DNA from: JAHECE01 sp963780675
GTDB taxonomy: Bacteria; Actinomycetota; Actinomycetes; Actinomycetales; JAHECE01
Length of the DNA: 64,000 bases
NCBI GenBank assembly: GCA_963780675.1
Contig: CAWACR010000003.1
Coordinates: forward strand, 62,001 to 126,000
Reading direction: 5' to 3'
Under the pieces are notes generated by a model. That model ran no database searches. It was given only the letters and a program-made list of their open reading frames with translations, and was not told where the DNA came from. Shown here in pieces: positions 18,114 to 26,486 of this stretch. The translations under genes were made by a program, and so were the position numbers. The number at the start of each line of letters is the position of its first letter. The stretch's first letter is position 1.

Positions 18114-19313
18114 GTGATCTCCTCCGAGCAGAACTCGACCACCGTTCAGACCCCCGCGCCCGATGCGGCGCCCACCACCTCCAGCGCCCGCCGTGGCCTC
18201 TCCTTCGGGCGCCGCCCCGTGGCCATCGCCGCCGCCGGCGCGCTCGTGCTCCTCTCCGCCGGAGGCGCGTTCGCCGCCTCCGCTCACAAGACGGTCGAGA
18301 TCGACGTCGACGGCGAGAGCCGGACCGTCTCCACCTTCTCCGGGTCCGTCGAGAGCGTCCTCGCCCAGGCCGGCGTGACGGTCGGCGAGAAGGACCAGGT
18401 CGCTCCCGCGATCGACGCGATGGTGGTCGACGGCTCCGAGATCGTCGTCCGGCACGCGATCCCCGTCATGGTGACGATCGACGGCTCCCTCCAGACCGTC
18501 TGGACCACTGCCTCCAGCACCACCGAGGCCCTCGGCGTTCTCGCCGCCTCGGGACGCAACGCCTCCGCCGTGGCCTCGCGGTCGGCCGCCGATGGGCGTC
18601 AGACCCTCGACCTGCCGGTCACCGACGGCGGGGCCGTGTCTGTCGTCGTCGACGGACAGACGATCCCGCTCAGCTTCGAGGCGAGCGCCCGCCTCGCCGA
18701 GGTCCTCGAGGCCGCCGGGGTGACCCTGGGCGACCTCGACCGCGTGCACGTCACGGCGGCGGCCGACGGCTCGACCACCGTCACGATCGTCCGGATCAAC
18801 GCAGGTGACCGCGTCGAGACGGTCGCGGTGCCCTTCCCCACCCGCGAGGAGTCCGACGCGACCATGTACGTCGGTGAGCGGAAGGTCCTGCAGGCCGGCG
18901 CCAACGGCTCTGTCGAGCGCACCTTCCGGACCGTGACCGTCGACGGCGTCGAGGTGTATGCCTCCGCCCCGCTGGAGGTCGTCCTCAGCCAGGCCGTCGA
19001 GCAGGTCGTCGCCGTCGGCACCAAGGCCCGGCCCGCGGTGGTAGCTGCGGCCGGCGCCGGCACCTACGTCGGCGACGGCGTCTGGGGCGCCCTCGCCCAG
19101 TGCGAGTCCGGTGGCAACCCGGCCGCCGTGAGCGCGAGCGGCACCTACTACGGCCTGTACCAGTTCTCGGTGGGCACGTGGGCCGCGGTCGGCGGCTCGG
19201 GCCTCCCCTCGCAGGCCTCGCCCGCCGAGCAGACCCAGCGCGCCCAGATCCTCCAGGCGCGGTCGGGCTGGGGCCAGTGGCCGGCGTGCGCGGCCAAGCT
19301 CGGGCTGCTCTGA
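18114..19313 (+). CDS. rpf: Resuscitation-promoting factor (DUF348-G5-Rpf)
   Basis: 399 residues from GTG 18114, five bases after AAAGGA. A basic N-terminus and signal or membrane segment lie at about 37-57. DUF348 repeats follow (VEIDVDGESRTVSTFSGSVESVLAQAG and two more), then a G5 domain ending VVAVGTKARP. The Rpf domain occupies 320-399: VWGALAQCESGGNP, with catalytic Glu331 after Cys330, then YYGLYQFSVGTWAAVGG. Rpf proteins cleave peptidoglycan and help dormant cells resume growth. The second Cys in WPACAAKLGLL can pair with Cys330. An in-frame ATG at 18039 lies within the leader and is not favoured. Confidence 0.93.
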   Translation: MISSEQNSTTVQTPAPDAAPTTSSARRGLSFGRRPVAIAAAGALVLLSAGGAFAASAHKTVEIDVDGESRTVSTFSGSVESVLAQAGVTVGEKDQVAPAIDAMVVDGSEIVVRHAIPVMVTIDGSLQTVWTTASSTTEALGVLAASGRNASAVASRSAADGRQTLDLPVTDGGAVSVVVDGQTIPLSFEASARLAEVLEAAGVTLGDLDRVHVTAAADGSTTVTIVRINAGDRVETVAVPFPTREESDATMYVGERKVLQAGANGSVERTFRTVTVDGVEVYASAPLEVVLSQAVEQVVAVGTKARPAVVAAAGAGTYVGDGVWGALAQCESGGNPAAVSASGTYYGLYQFSVGTWAAVGGSGLPSQASPAEQTQRAQILQARSGWGQWPACAAKLGLL

Positions 19314-19325
19314 CGTCATCGTGAC

Positions 19326-19413
19326 GACGCCCGGGGACCTCCGGGCGACGCACCCGGCGCCTGGCGGCACCCCGCCAGGCCCGGCCAGCGTCGCCCGGAG
19401 GTCCCCGGGCGTC
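19326..19413. terminator. Large nested palindrome after rpf
   Basis: A 26-bp perfect stem: 19326-19351 pairs with 19388-19413. Inside the 36-nt loop sits a second perfect stem, GCCTGGCGG/CCGCCAGGC. It starts 12 bases after the rpf stop and probably terminates it. Its size and nesting exceed an ordinary terminator. Confidence 0.65.
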
Positions 19414-19501
19414 GCTCTGCGTAGGCGCCCGAGCTCGGCCGCCGGTGGGAAGGCTGAGGGGGAGAGGAGGCGCCTCGGCGAGATCCCGTTACGCTCACCG
19501 C

Positions 19502-20392
19502 GTGACCTCCTTGCTCGGGCCCTCCGACGTCCGGGCACTGGCCGAGCGGCTCGGGGTGCGACCCACCAAGGCCCTCGGGCAGAACTTCGTCGTCGAGGCG
19601 GGCACGGTGCGCCGGATCGTGCGGGCATCGGGCGCGACGGCGGACGACGTCGTCCTCGAGGTCGGCCCGGGCCTCGGGTCCCTCACCCTCGGGCTCCTCG
19701 AGACCGGTGCGCGCGTGGTCGCCGTCGAGATCGATCCGGTCCTCGCCGCGGAGCTTCCGCGCACCGTCGCCGTCCGTGACCCCGACGGCGCCGCTCGCCT
19801 GACCGTCATCTGCGCCGATGCGCTCCAGGTCACGGACCTGCCCGGCGACCCGACGGCGCTCGTGGCCAACCTGCCCTACAACGTCGCGGTCCCCGTGCTC
19901 CTGACCATGCTCGAGCGGTTCCCCGGCCTGCGGTCCGTGCTCGTCATGGTGCAGGCGGAGGTCGCGGACCGCCTCGCCGCCCCACCCGGGTCCCGCACCT
20001 ACGGCGCGCCGTCGGCCAAGGCGGCCTGGTACGCCGACGCGACCCGCGCCGGCTCGATCGGGCGCTCCGTCTTCTGGCCCGTCCCGAATGTCGACTCAGC
20101 GCTCGTGCGCCTGGTCCGGCGCGACCCGCCGGCCACAACGGCCTCCCGCGAGGAGGTCTTCGCCGTCGTCGAGGCCGCCTTCGCCCAGCGACGCAAGACG
20201 CTGCGCGCCGCCCTGGCGGGCTGGGCCGGGTCTCCCGTCGAGGCCGAGCGGCTTCTCACGGCCGCCGGCATCGACCCTGCGACGCGTGGCGAGCGCCTGG
20301 GCATCGCCGACTTCGCGGCCGTCGCCGCAGCCGGGCGTTCCCGGGCGGACGCGCCGCGCGAGTCCTCGCCCTCGGGCAGACTGACCTCGTGA
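19502..20392 (+). CDS. rsmA: 16S rRNA (adenine1518/1519-N6)-dimethyltransferase
   Basis: 296 residues from GTG 19502. Dimethylates the two adjacent adenines near the 3' end of 16S rRNA. The family opening RPTKALGQNFVV is followed by the SAM motif LEVGPGLGSLTLGLLE and acidic AVEIDP. The catalytic N-L-P-Y appears in VANLPYNVAVP, and FWPVPNVDSALVRL is the usual late motif. Upstream in-frame residues are Arg/Gly filler. The stop overlaps the start of ispE (GTGA), an order conserved across actinobacteria. Confidence 0.96.
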   Translation: MTSLLGPSDVRALAERLGVRPTKALGQNFVVEAGTVRRIVRASGATADDVVLEVGPGLGSLTLGLLETGARVVAVEIDPVLAAELPRTVAVRDPDGAARLTVICADALQVTDLPGDPTALVANLPYNVAVPVLLTMLERFPGLRSVLVMVQAEVADRLAAPPGSRTYGAPSAKAAWYADATRAGSIGRSVFWPVPNVDSALVRLVRRDPPATTASREEVFAVVEAAFAQRRKTLRAALAGWAGSPVEAERLLTAAGIDPATRGERLGIADFAAVAAAGRSRADAPRESSPSGRLTS

Positions 20393-21333
20393 GCAGCAGG
20401 GCCGGCGACCAGGGCGTCCACGTCCGCGCCCCCGGGAAGATCAACCTGGCCCTGCGGGTCGGCCCCGCCGGTCCGGACGGGTACCACCGTCTCGTGACGG
20501 TCTTCCAGGCGGTCTCCCTCTACGAGGACGTCCGCGCCGAGCCGGCGCGCGACATCACCGTCAGCGTGAGCGGGCGAGGCGCCGACGCCGTCCCCACCGA
20601 CGAGCGGAACCTCGCCGTCCGCGCCGCCCACCTCCTCGCCGACTCCGCCCGGATCCGGGCCGGCGTCCACCTCCATCTCACCAAGGGTGTCCCGACCGCC
20701 GGTGGGATGGGCGGCGGATCCGCCGACGCCGCAGCCGCGCTTCTCGCGTGCGACCTCCTGTGGGACACCGGCCTGGCGCGCGACGAGCTCGCCGAGCTCG
20801 CCGCCGAGCTGGGCGCGGACGTGCCGTTCGCGCTCACCGGGCTCACCGCCGTCGGCACCGGTCGTGGTGACGTGCTCAGCCCCGTCCTCGCCCGTGGCCA
20901 GTACCACTGGGTGCTCGCCACGCAGGCGTGGGGCTTGTCGACCCCGGCGGTGTTCGGGCACTTCGACGTCCTGCACCCCGAGGTCGCCGAACCCACCATG
21001 CCCGAGGGGCTGATGGCCGCCCTGCGCCTCGGCGACCCGGCCGCCCTCGCGCCCCACCTCGTCAACGACCTCGAGTCGGCGTCGGTCGCTCTCGCGCCGC
21101 ACCTGGCGGACGTGCTGGCGGCGGCGCGGGAGGCGGGTGCCCTGGCGCAGCTCGTCTCGGGCTCCGGGCCCACCGTCGTCGCCCTGGCCTCGGGGCAGGC
21201 GCACGCCCACACCCTCGCCGACCGCCTGAGGGCTGCCGGTGTCGCGGACGACGTCCTCGAGGTCAGCGGCCCTGTCCAGGGGGCCCGCATGCTCGAGTCG
21301 CTGCGGGCCGGCGGCCTGGCCGGGCAGGCATAG
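20389..21333 (+). CDS. ispE: 4-diphosphocytidyl-2-C-methyl-D-erythritol kinase
   Basis: 314 residues. Phosphorylates CDP-ME in the non-mevalonate isoprenoid pathway. GHMP kinase motifs are clear: APGKINLALRVGPAGPDGYHRL at the start, the glycine-rich phosphate loop PTAGGMGGGSADAAAAL near residue 103, and LVSGSGPTVVAL near the end. It overlaps rsmA by four bases and the ABC-F gene by one, so the three are translationally coupled. Confidence 0.95.
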   Translation: MSSRAGDQGVHVRAPGKINLALRVGPAGPDGYHRLVTVFQAVSLYEDVRAEPARDITVSVSGRGADAVPTDERNLAVRAAHLLADSARIRAGVHLHLTKGVPTAGGMGGGSADAAAALLACDLLWDTGLARDELAELAAELGADVPFALTGLTAVGTGRGDVLSPVLARGQYHWVLATQAWGLSTPAVFGHFDVLHPEVAEPTMPEGLMAALRLGDPAALAPHLVNDLESASVALAPHLADVLAAAREAGALAQLVSGSGPTVVALASGQAHAHTLADRLRAAGVADDVLEVSGPVQGARMLESLRAGGLAGQA

Positions 21334-23147
21334 TGGCGCACCTCCTCGGGGCCGAGGGGCTCCGCGCGGTGGCCGGCGCGCGCACCCTGTTCGACGGCGT
21401 CTCCCTCGGCCTGGACGACGGCGTGGCGATCGGCGTCGTCGGCCGCAACGGGTCCGGCAAGTCCACCCTGCTCCGGTTGCTCACGGGACGGCAGGCGCCC
21501 GACGGCGGACGGGTCACCCGGGCGGGTGGCACGCGGATCGCGATGCTCGACCAGGCCGACGACCTCGAGTCGGGCCGCACCGTGCTCGACGCGATCCACG
21601 GGACCGTGGCCCGGCACGAGTGGGCGTCCGACGCCGCGATCCGCGAGATCCACGACGGCTTGCTGGCCGACGTCGACCTGGCCGCCGACGTCGGAACCCT
21701 CTCCGGCGGCCAACGCCGCCGGGTGGCCCTCGCGGGCGTCCTGACCCGACCCGCCGAGGTGCTCGTGCTCGACGAGCCGACGAACCACCTCGATGTCGAG
21801 GGCGTCGACTGGCTCGCCCGTCACCTGCGCACGCGGTTCGGCGGTGGCCGGGGTGCGCTCGTCGTCGTCACCCACGACCGCTGGTTCCTGGACGCCGTGT
21901 GCACCCGGATCTGGGAGGTGGTCGAGGGGGCCGACGGGGGAACGGTGGACGCGTACGAGGGGGGCTACGCCGCGTACGTCCTGACCCGCGCAGAACGGGC
22001 GCGGCAGGCCGCCGTGACGCAGGACCGCCGCGCGAACCTCCTGCGCAAGGAACTCGCCTGGCTGCGCCGCGGGGCCCCTGCGCGGACGTCCAAGCCGCGG
22101 TTCCGGCTCGACGCCGCCGCGGCCCTCATCGCGGACGAGCCGCCACCCCGGGACCCCCTGGAGCTGACGCGGCTGGCGACGACGCGGCTCGGCAAGATGG
22201 TGATCGACCTCGAGGACGTGTCGCTGACCTTTCCGGGCCCGGACGGCGCCCCGCGGGAGATCCTGCGCGACGTCACCTGGCGCCTGGCTCCCGGGGCCCG
22301 GATCGGCGTCGTCGGGGTCAACGGGGCCGGGAAGACGAGCGTGCTGCGCCTGCTGGACGGCTCGCTCGCGCCGACGTCGGGACGGGTGAAGCGGGGCAAG
22401 ACGGTCCAGGTGGCCGTCCTGTCGCAGGACGTGCGGGAGCTCGACGCACTCGCCGACCTGCGGGTGGTCGAGGCCGTGGAGAGGGAACGGGCGCGCGTCG
22501 CCGTCCGGGACAAGGAGCTCACCGCGGGGCAGCTCGTGGAGCGACTCGGGTTCACCCGCGAGCGCGCGTGGACCCCGGTGGCCGAGCTCTCGGGCGGTGA
22601 GCGGCGGCGCCTGCAGCTGCTGCGGCTTCTCGTCGCCGAGCCGAACGTGCTCCTGCTCGACGAACCGACGAACGACCTCGACACGGACACGCTCGCGGCC
22701 GTCGAGGACCTCCTCGACGGGTGGCCGGGGACGCTGATCGTGGTCTCGCACGACCGCTACCTGCTCGAGCGCGTGACGGACACCCAGGTCGCGCTGCTCG
22801 GCGACGGGACCATCCGGGACCTGCCGGGCGGCGTCGAGCAGTACCTCGAGCTGCGGCGCGCGGCGTCGGGCACGGGGACGGGAGCCGGGCGGCCCGCGAC
22901 CGCCGGCGCGCGTGCGGCCACGGCCTCGGACGCGGCGCAGGCCCGGGCCGCGCGCAAGGACATGGCCCGGGTCGAGCGGCAGCTGGATCGTCTGCAGGCC
23001 GCCGAGGAGGCGCTGCACGCCGAGCTCGCGCTCCGGGCCACCGATCATGAGGCGGTGCTCGGGCTCTCGGCGCGACTCCGCGGGCTCGAGGCCGAGAAGG
23101 CCGCCCTCGAGGAGGCGTGGCTGGAGGCGGCCGAGGCGGCGGGCTGA
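21333..23147 (+). CDS. ABC-F family ATPase
   Basis: 604 residues from GTG 21333. Two nucleotide-binding domains and no membrane segment, the hallmark of ABC-F ribosome-associated proteins. Walker A motifs are GRNGSGKST and GVNGAGKTS; signatures are LSGGQRRRVALA and LSGGERRRLQLL; Walker B are LVLDEPTNHLD and LLLDEPTNDLD. The linker between domains and a C-terminal charged coiled coil (RKDMARVERQLDRLQAAEEA…) match Uup-type members. Such proteins release stalled ribosomes or resist ribosome-targeting drugs. It overlaps ispE by one base. Confidence 0.92.
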   Translation: MAHLLGAEGLRAVAGARTLFDGVSLGLDDGVAIGVVGRNGSGKSTLLRLLTGRQAPDGGRVTRAGGTRIAMLDQADDLESGRTVLDAIHGTVARHEWASDAAIREIHDGLLADVDLAADVGTLSGGQRRRVALAGVLTRPAEVLVLDEPTNHLDVEGVDWLARHLRTRFGGGRGALVVVTHDRWFLDAVCTRIWEVVEGADGGTVDAYEGGYAAYVLTRAERARQAAVTQDRRANLLRKELAWLRRGAPARTSKPRFRLDAAAALIADEPPPRDPLELTRLATTRLGKMVIDLEDVSLTFPGPDGAPREILRDVTWRLAPGARIGVVGVNGAGKTSVLRLLDGSLAPTSGRVKRGKTVQVAVLSQDVRELDALADLRVVEAVERERARVAVRDKELTAGQLVERLGFTRERAWTPVAELSGGERRRLQLLRLLVAEPNVLLLDEPTNDLDTDTLAAVEDLLDGWPGTLIVVSHDRYLLERVTDTQVALLGDGTIRDLPGGVEQYLELRRAASGTGTGAGRPATAGARAATASDAAQARAARKDMARVERQLDRLQAAEEALHAELALRATDHEAVLGLSARLRGLEAEKAALEEAWLEAAEAAG

Positions 23148-23159
23148 CCCGCCCCCTCC

Positions 23160-23192
23160 GTGAGGTCGAGCGCTCTCGTCGCCGAGGTCGAG
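23160..23192. repeat. GAGGTCGAG-type palindromic repeat
   Basis: GTGAGGTCGAGCGCTCTCGT, then GCCGAGGTCGAG, just after the ABC-F stop. This is one unit and a half of the same element seen at 9973-10015 and 33293-33386. It lies between convergent genes, where a terminator is expected. Confidence 0.65.
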
Positions 23193-23265
23193 GGGGTCCT
23201 CCTTCGGCTGCGGCGGCTCGGCGGGGCACGGGGTCGGTTGCGGTGGCGGTGGCGGTCGGCCGGGC

Positions 23266-24480
23266 TCAGTGGCCGCGCAGCGCCTCCCGAAGGGGGACCC
23301 GGGCGCCGGTCCGCAGCACCGCGTTCCGGTAGACGACGCCCGCGAACCACACCAGCAGCGGGATGAACGCCAGCGCCACGAGCAACGACAGGGCGAGTTC
23401 CCAGCCCGGGACCGTGCCGAGGGTGATCCGGATCGGCATCAGGAACGGCGCGAAGAACGGCACCCGCGAGAGCCACACGACGAGCGGGCTGGACGGGTCC
23501 GTCGTGGCCACGCTCACGCCGATGATGTACGGCACCATCGCGACCATCACCACCGGGGCGATCACCGCCTGGACGTCCTCCTGCCGGGAGACGAGGGCCG
23601 CCAGCGCCGCCAGCACCAGCGAGTACATGACGTAGCCGATGAGGAACCAGACGACCACCCAGCCGGCGATCGCCCCGAGGTCGAGCCCGCTCCCTGCGAC
23701 GGCGCCGGTCCGCGACGCCGTGAACACGCCGGCGCCGAGGATCAGCCCGAGCTGGAGCAGCCCCACCAGACCCACGCCGATCACCTTGCCGGCCATGAGT
23801 TGCCACGGGCGGATGGTCGCGAGCAAGAGCTCGACGACGCGGCTCGTCTTCTCCTCGACCACGCCCTGCGCCACGAGCTGGCCGGCCATGACGATCGCGA
23901 CAAAGATGAGCACCCCGCTGAGCAGGCCGGCGAACGCCTGGGCCTCGTCGATCGACGCGGTGCTCTCCAGGGTGGTGACCTGTGGTCGCGCGGTCGCGAT
24001 GGCGGTGGTCACCTCGGCCGGATCGCCCCCGAGGGCGGCGATCTCCTGGCTGAGGGCGAGCTGCTGGGCGACGGCGGTGAACGCCGGCTCGAGCAGGATC
24101 GGCACGCTCTCGGCGACGACGACGACGAGCTCGCCCTCGCTCACGCCGACCAGGGCCGTCAGGGTCCCGTCGCGAACCAGGTCTTCGCCGTCGTCGCCCA
24201 CCACCTGGACGTCGACCGTGACACCGGTCGCGGTTGCGGCCGCCTCCAGCGCAGGCTCGAGGGCGGCCGAGTCCTCCGTGACCCCGACCGGCTGAGGGCG
24301 CGTTGCGGCCGTCCCGACGGTCGAGAGCAGGAACCCGCCGGCCACGATCCCGACCAGGAGCACCGCGGTGGTCACGAGGAAGACCTTCTGGGTCACGCGG
24401 GTGGAGAACTCCCGCCACGCGACGAGGCCGATGGTGCGCCACACGGCGATGCGACGCCCCGATCCGGTCGGCGCGCTCAC
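23266..24480 (-). CDS. ABC-2 type transporter permease
   Basis: 404 residues from GTG 24480. A first membrane segment (FLVTTAVLLVGIVAGGFLL) follows a basic start. A long extracytoplasmic domain (about 55-180) comes next, and then five or six membrane segments, the layout of NatB/YhaP-type sodium or drug exporters. It overlaps the ATPase gene upstream by four bases (GTGA), so both are made together. The cargo is unknown. Confidence 0.86.
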   Translation of the reverse strand: MSAPTGSGRRIAVWRTIGLVAWREFSTRVTQKVFLVTTAVLLVGIVAGGFLLSTVGTAATRPQPVGVTEDSAALEPALEAAATATGVTVDVQVVGDDGEDLVRDGTLTALVGVSEGELVVVVAESVPILLEPAFTAVAQQLALSQEIAALGGDPAEVTTAIATARPQVTTLESTASIDEAQAFAGLLSGVLIFVAIVMAGQLVAQGVVEEKTSRVVELLLATIRPWQLMAGKVIGVGLVGLLQLGLILGAGVFTASRTGAVAGSGLDLGAIAGWVVVWFLIGYVMYSLVLAALAALVSRQEDVQAVIAPVVMVAMVPYIIGVSVATTDPSSPLVVWLSRVPFFAPFLMPIRITLGTVPGWELALSLLVALAFIPLLVWFAGVVYRNAVLRTGARVPLREALRGH

Positions 24481-25436
24481 GCCGCTGCCCTGGCCCGGTG
24501 CGGCCCCGGCCGTGACGGCGCGACGGGTGGTGGTTCCTCGGCCGTCACGACGTGGCGGAACAGGTCCATCAGGGTGGGCCGCACCGGCGCGAACTCACGG
24601 ACGCGCCCCGCCTCCTGCGCCGCGTGCAGCAACGCCTGCTCGGCCCCCGAATGCGGGTCGCCCAGCTCGACCGTGACCCGGTCGCCGGCCTCGCCGACCA
24701 CCACGACCCCGGCGACGGCGGACGCCCAGCCGCTCCGGGCGCCCGAGACCTCGACCACCCACCGGGGCGGCGCGGAGGACTGCAGCTCGCCGATGGCGCC
24801 GACGGCCACCATCCGCCCGGCCCGGATGATGCCGACGCGGTCGCACAGCCGCTCCACCAGGTCGAGCTGGTGGGAGGAGAAGAGGACCGGCACGCCGGCG
24901 TCGGCCCGTTCCCGCAGCACGGCGCTCATGACGTCCACGGCCACGGGATCAAGTCCGGAGAACGGCTCGTCGAGGATGAGGATCGCCGGTTCGTGCATGA
25001 GCGCGGCGGTGAGCTGGACCCGTTGCTGGTTGCCGAGGGAGAGCTTCTGCACCTCGTCGTCGCGGCGGGCGGCGATGCCGAGCCGCTCCGTCCACCTCAG
25101 CATCGCCTCGTTCGCGGCAGCCCTGGACATGCCGTGCAGCTGCCCGAGGTAGACGAGCTGGCGGCCGACCCGCATCCGCGGGTACAGCCCGCGCTCCTCG
25201 GGCATGTAGCCGACCCGCCGCCGCGCCTCGAGGTCGAGCGGGACGCCCCGCCAGCGGACCTCGCCCGCGTCGGCATCGAGGACGCCCAGCGCGATCCGCA
25301 TCGCCGTGGTCTTGCCTGCGCCGTTCGACCCCACGAAACCGAAGATCTCACCGCTGCGGACGTCGAACGACGTCGAGTCGAGCGCCCGGACGCTCCCGTA
25401 GGACTTGGACAGGCCGTCGAGCTCCAGGAGTGCCAC
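24477..25436 (-). CDS. ABC transporter ATP-binding protein
   Basis: 319 residues from ATG 25436. Walker A GSNGAGKTTAM, signature LSLGNQQRVQL (a relaxed form of LSGGQ), Walker B ILILDEPFSGLD and H-loop SSHQLDLVERL. A C-terminal DUF4162-like region ends in a Pro/Arg/Ala tail. It works with the permease at 23266-24480. The TetR gene upstream on the same strand likely regulates the pair. Confidence 0.92.
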   Translation of the reverse strand: MALLELDGLSKSYGSVRALDSTSFDVRSGEIFGFVGSNGAGKTTAMRIALGVLDADAGEVRWRGVPLDLEARRRVGYMPEERGLYPRMRVGRQLVYLGQLHGMSRAAANEAMLRWTERLGIAARRDDEVQKLSLGNQQRVQLTAALMHEPAILILDEPFSGLDPVAVDVMSAVLRERADAGVPVLFSSHQLDLVERLCDRVGIIRAGRMVAVGAIGELQSSAPPRWVVEVSGARSGWASAVAGVVVVGEAGDRVTVELGDPHSGAEQALLHAAQEAGRVREFAPVRPTLMDLFRHVVTAEEPPPVAPSRPGPHRARAAA

Positions 25437-25562
25437 GGAACGATCCTGCCACCGCCCTCCGACGCGGTGTGTGCGCGCGGGCCGACGACGGCGACACCCA
25501 CGGTGGGGGCGACACGCCGTGTGGAGGTGACCCGCCCGGCGGACGCGACTCCGCGCCGGACC

Positions 25563-26219
25563 TCAGCGCCCGGCGCGGCGCTCCTGCGTCGCGAGCGTGA
25601 GGTGCGGGGTCGTCTCGAGCCCGTGGAGCCCGTTCCAGGCGAGGTTCACCAGGTGCGCGGCCACGGTCGCCTTGTCCGGGGTGCGCGAGTCCAACCACCA
25701 CTGGCCGGTCAGCGCGATCATCCCCACGAGCATCTGCGCGTAGAGCGGCGCGGTCGTCGGGTCGAGCCGGCGCTGGCGGAAATGATCCGCGAGGACGCCT
25801 TCCACCTGGGTGGCGACGTCCCCGATGAGCGAGGAGAAGGTGCCCGTGGCCAGGGCCACCGGCGAGTCCCGCACGAGGATCCGGAACCCGTCGGTGTTGG
25901 TCTCGATGTAGTCGAGGAGCGCGAGGGCCGTGGCCTCGACCAGGACCTTGGGGTGGGCGCGGGTGCGGAGCGGGTCGGTGAGGGTGGTGAGGAGCCGTTG
26001 GACCTCCCGGTCCACGATGACGGCGTAGAGCCCCTCCTTGCCGCCGAAGTGCTCGTACACCACGGGCTTGGAGACCCTGGCCTTCGCCGCGATGTCCTCC
26101 ACGCTCGTTCCCTCGAACCCCTTCGCGGCGAAGAGCGCGCGCCCGATCTGGATGAGCTGCTCACGTCGTTCCGCACCGGTCATGCGGGGTCTGGCCGTGC
26201 GCTTGCTCTCGGGCGGCAT
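25563..26219 (-). CDS. TetR family regulator
   Basis: 218 residues. The helix-turn-helix is GTSVEDIAAKARVSKPVVYEHFGGKEGLYA near residues 37-66, preceded by ERREQLIQIGRALFAAKG. The C-terminal domain has the QWWLDSRTPDKATVAAHLVNLAWNGL pattern of a large actinobacterial TetR group. It lies 126 bases upstream of the ABC exporter genes on the same strand and probably represses them. The intervening stretch holds a direct repeat of CGACAC and GGTGACCC-like words but no clear operator. Confidence 0.88.
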   Translation of the reverse strand: MPPESKRTARPRMTGAERREQLIQIGRALFAAKGFEGTSVEDIAAKARVSKPVVYEHFGGKEGLYAVIVDREVQRLLTTLTDPLRTRAHPKVLVEATALALLDYIETNTDGFRILVRDSPVALATGTFSSLIGDVATQVEGVLADHFRQRRLDPTTAPLYAQMLVGMIALTGQWWLDSRTPDKATVAAHLVNLAWNGLHGLETTPHLTLATQERRAGR

Positions 26220-26301
26220 GGGTTCATCATGCCTGTTCCCCGGCGGGCCCGGCCGGGCGGCCGGTCCTGGCAGACTTCTCCCGTCCGCACCTCGCGGACG
26301 G

Positions 26302-26373
26302 TCCGCCCTGGTGTAACGGCAGCACGCCGGCCTTTGGAGCCGTGCAGTCCAGGTTCGAATCCTGGGGGCGGAG
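26302..26373 (+). tRNA. tRNA-Gln (anticodon UUG)
   Basis: A 72-nt cloverleaf. The acceptor stem TCCGCCC/GGGCGGA is perfect. The anticodon loop CTTTGGA has TTG at positions 34-36. The T arm is CCAGG-TTCGAAT-CCTGG. The discriminator is G and CCA is not encoded. The outermost anticodon-stem pair is a mismatch. It lies between the TetR gene and glmU, a placement seen in other Micrococcales. Confidence 0.92.
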
Positions 26374-26486
26374 CCTCACTCGTGACCCCGAGCCCGCAGC
26401 CGGGCTCCGCGGCGGCGGTAGAGTGGGCGCCGCCCCACGCCCGGTCGTCGACGTCCCGGGCCGAACCCCACGGGAGCCAGGAGCGC

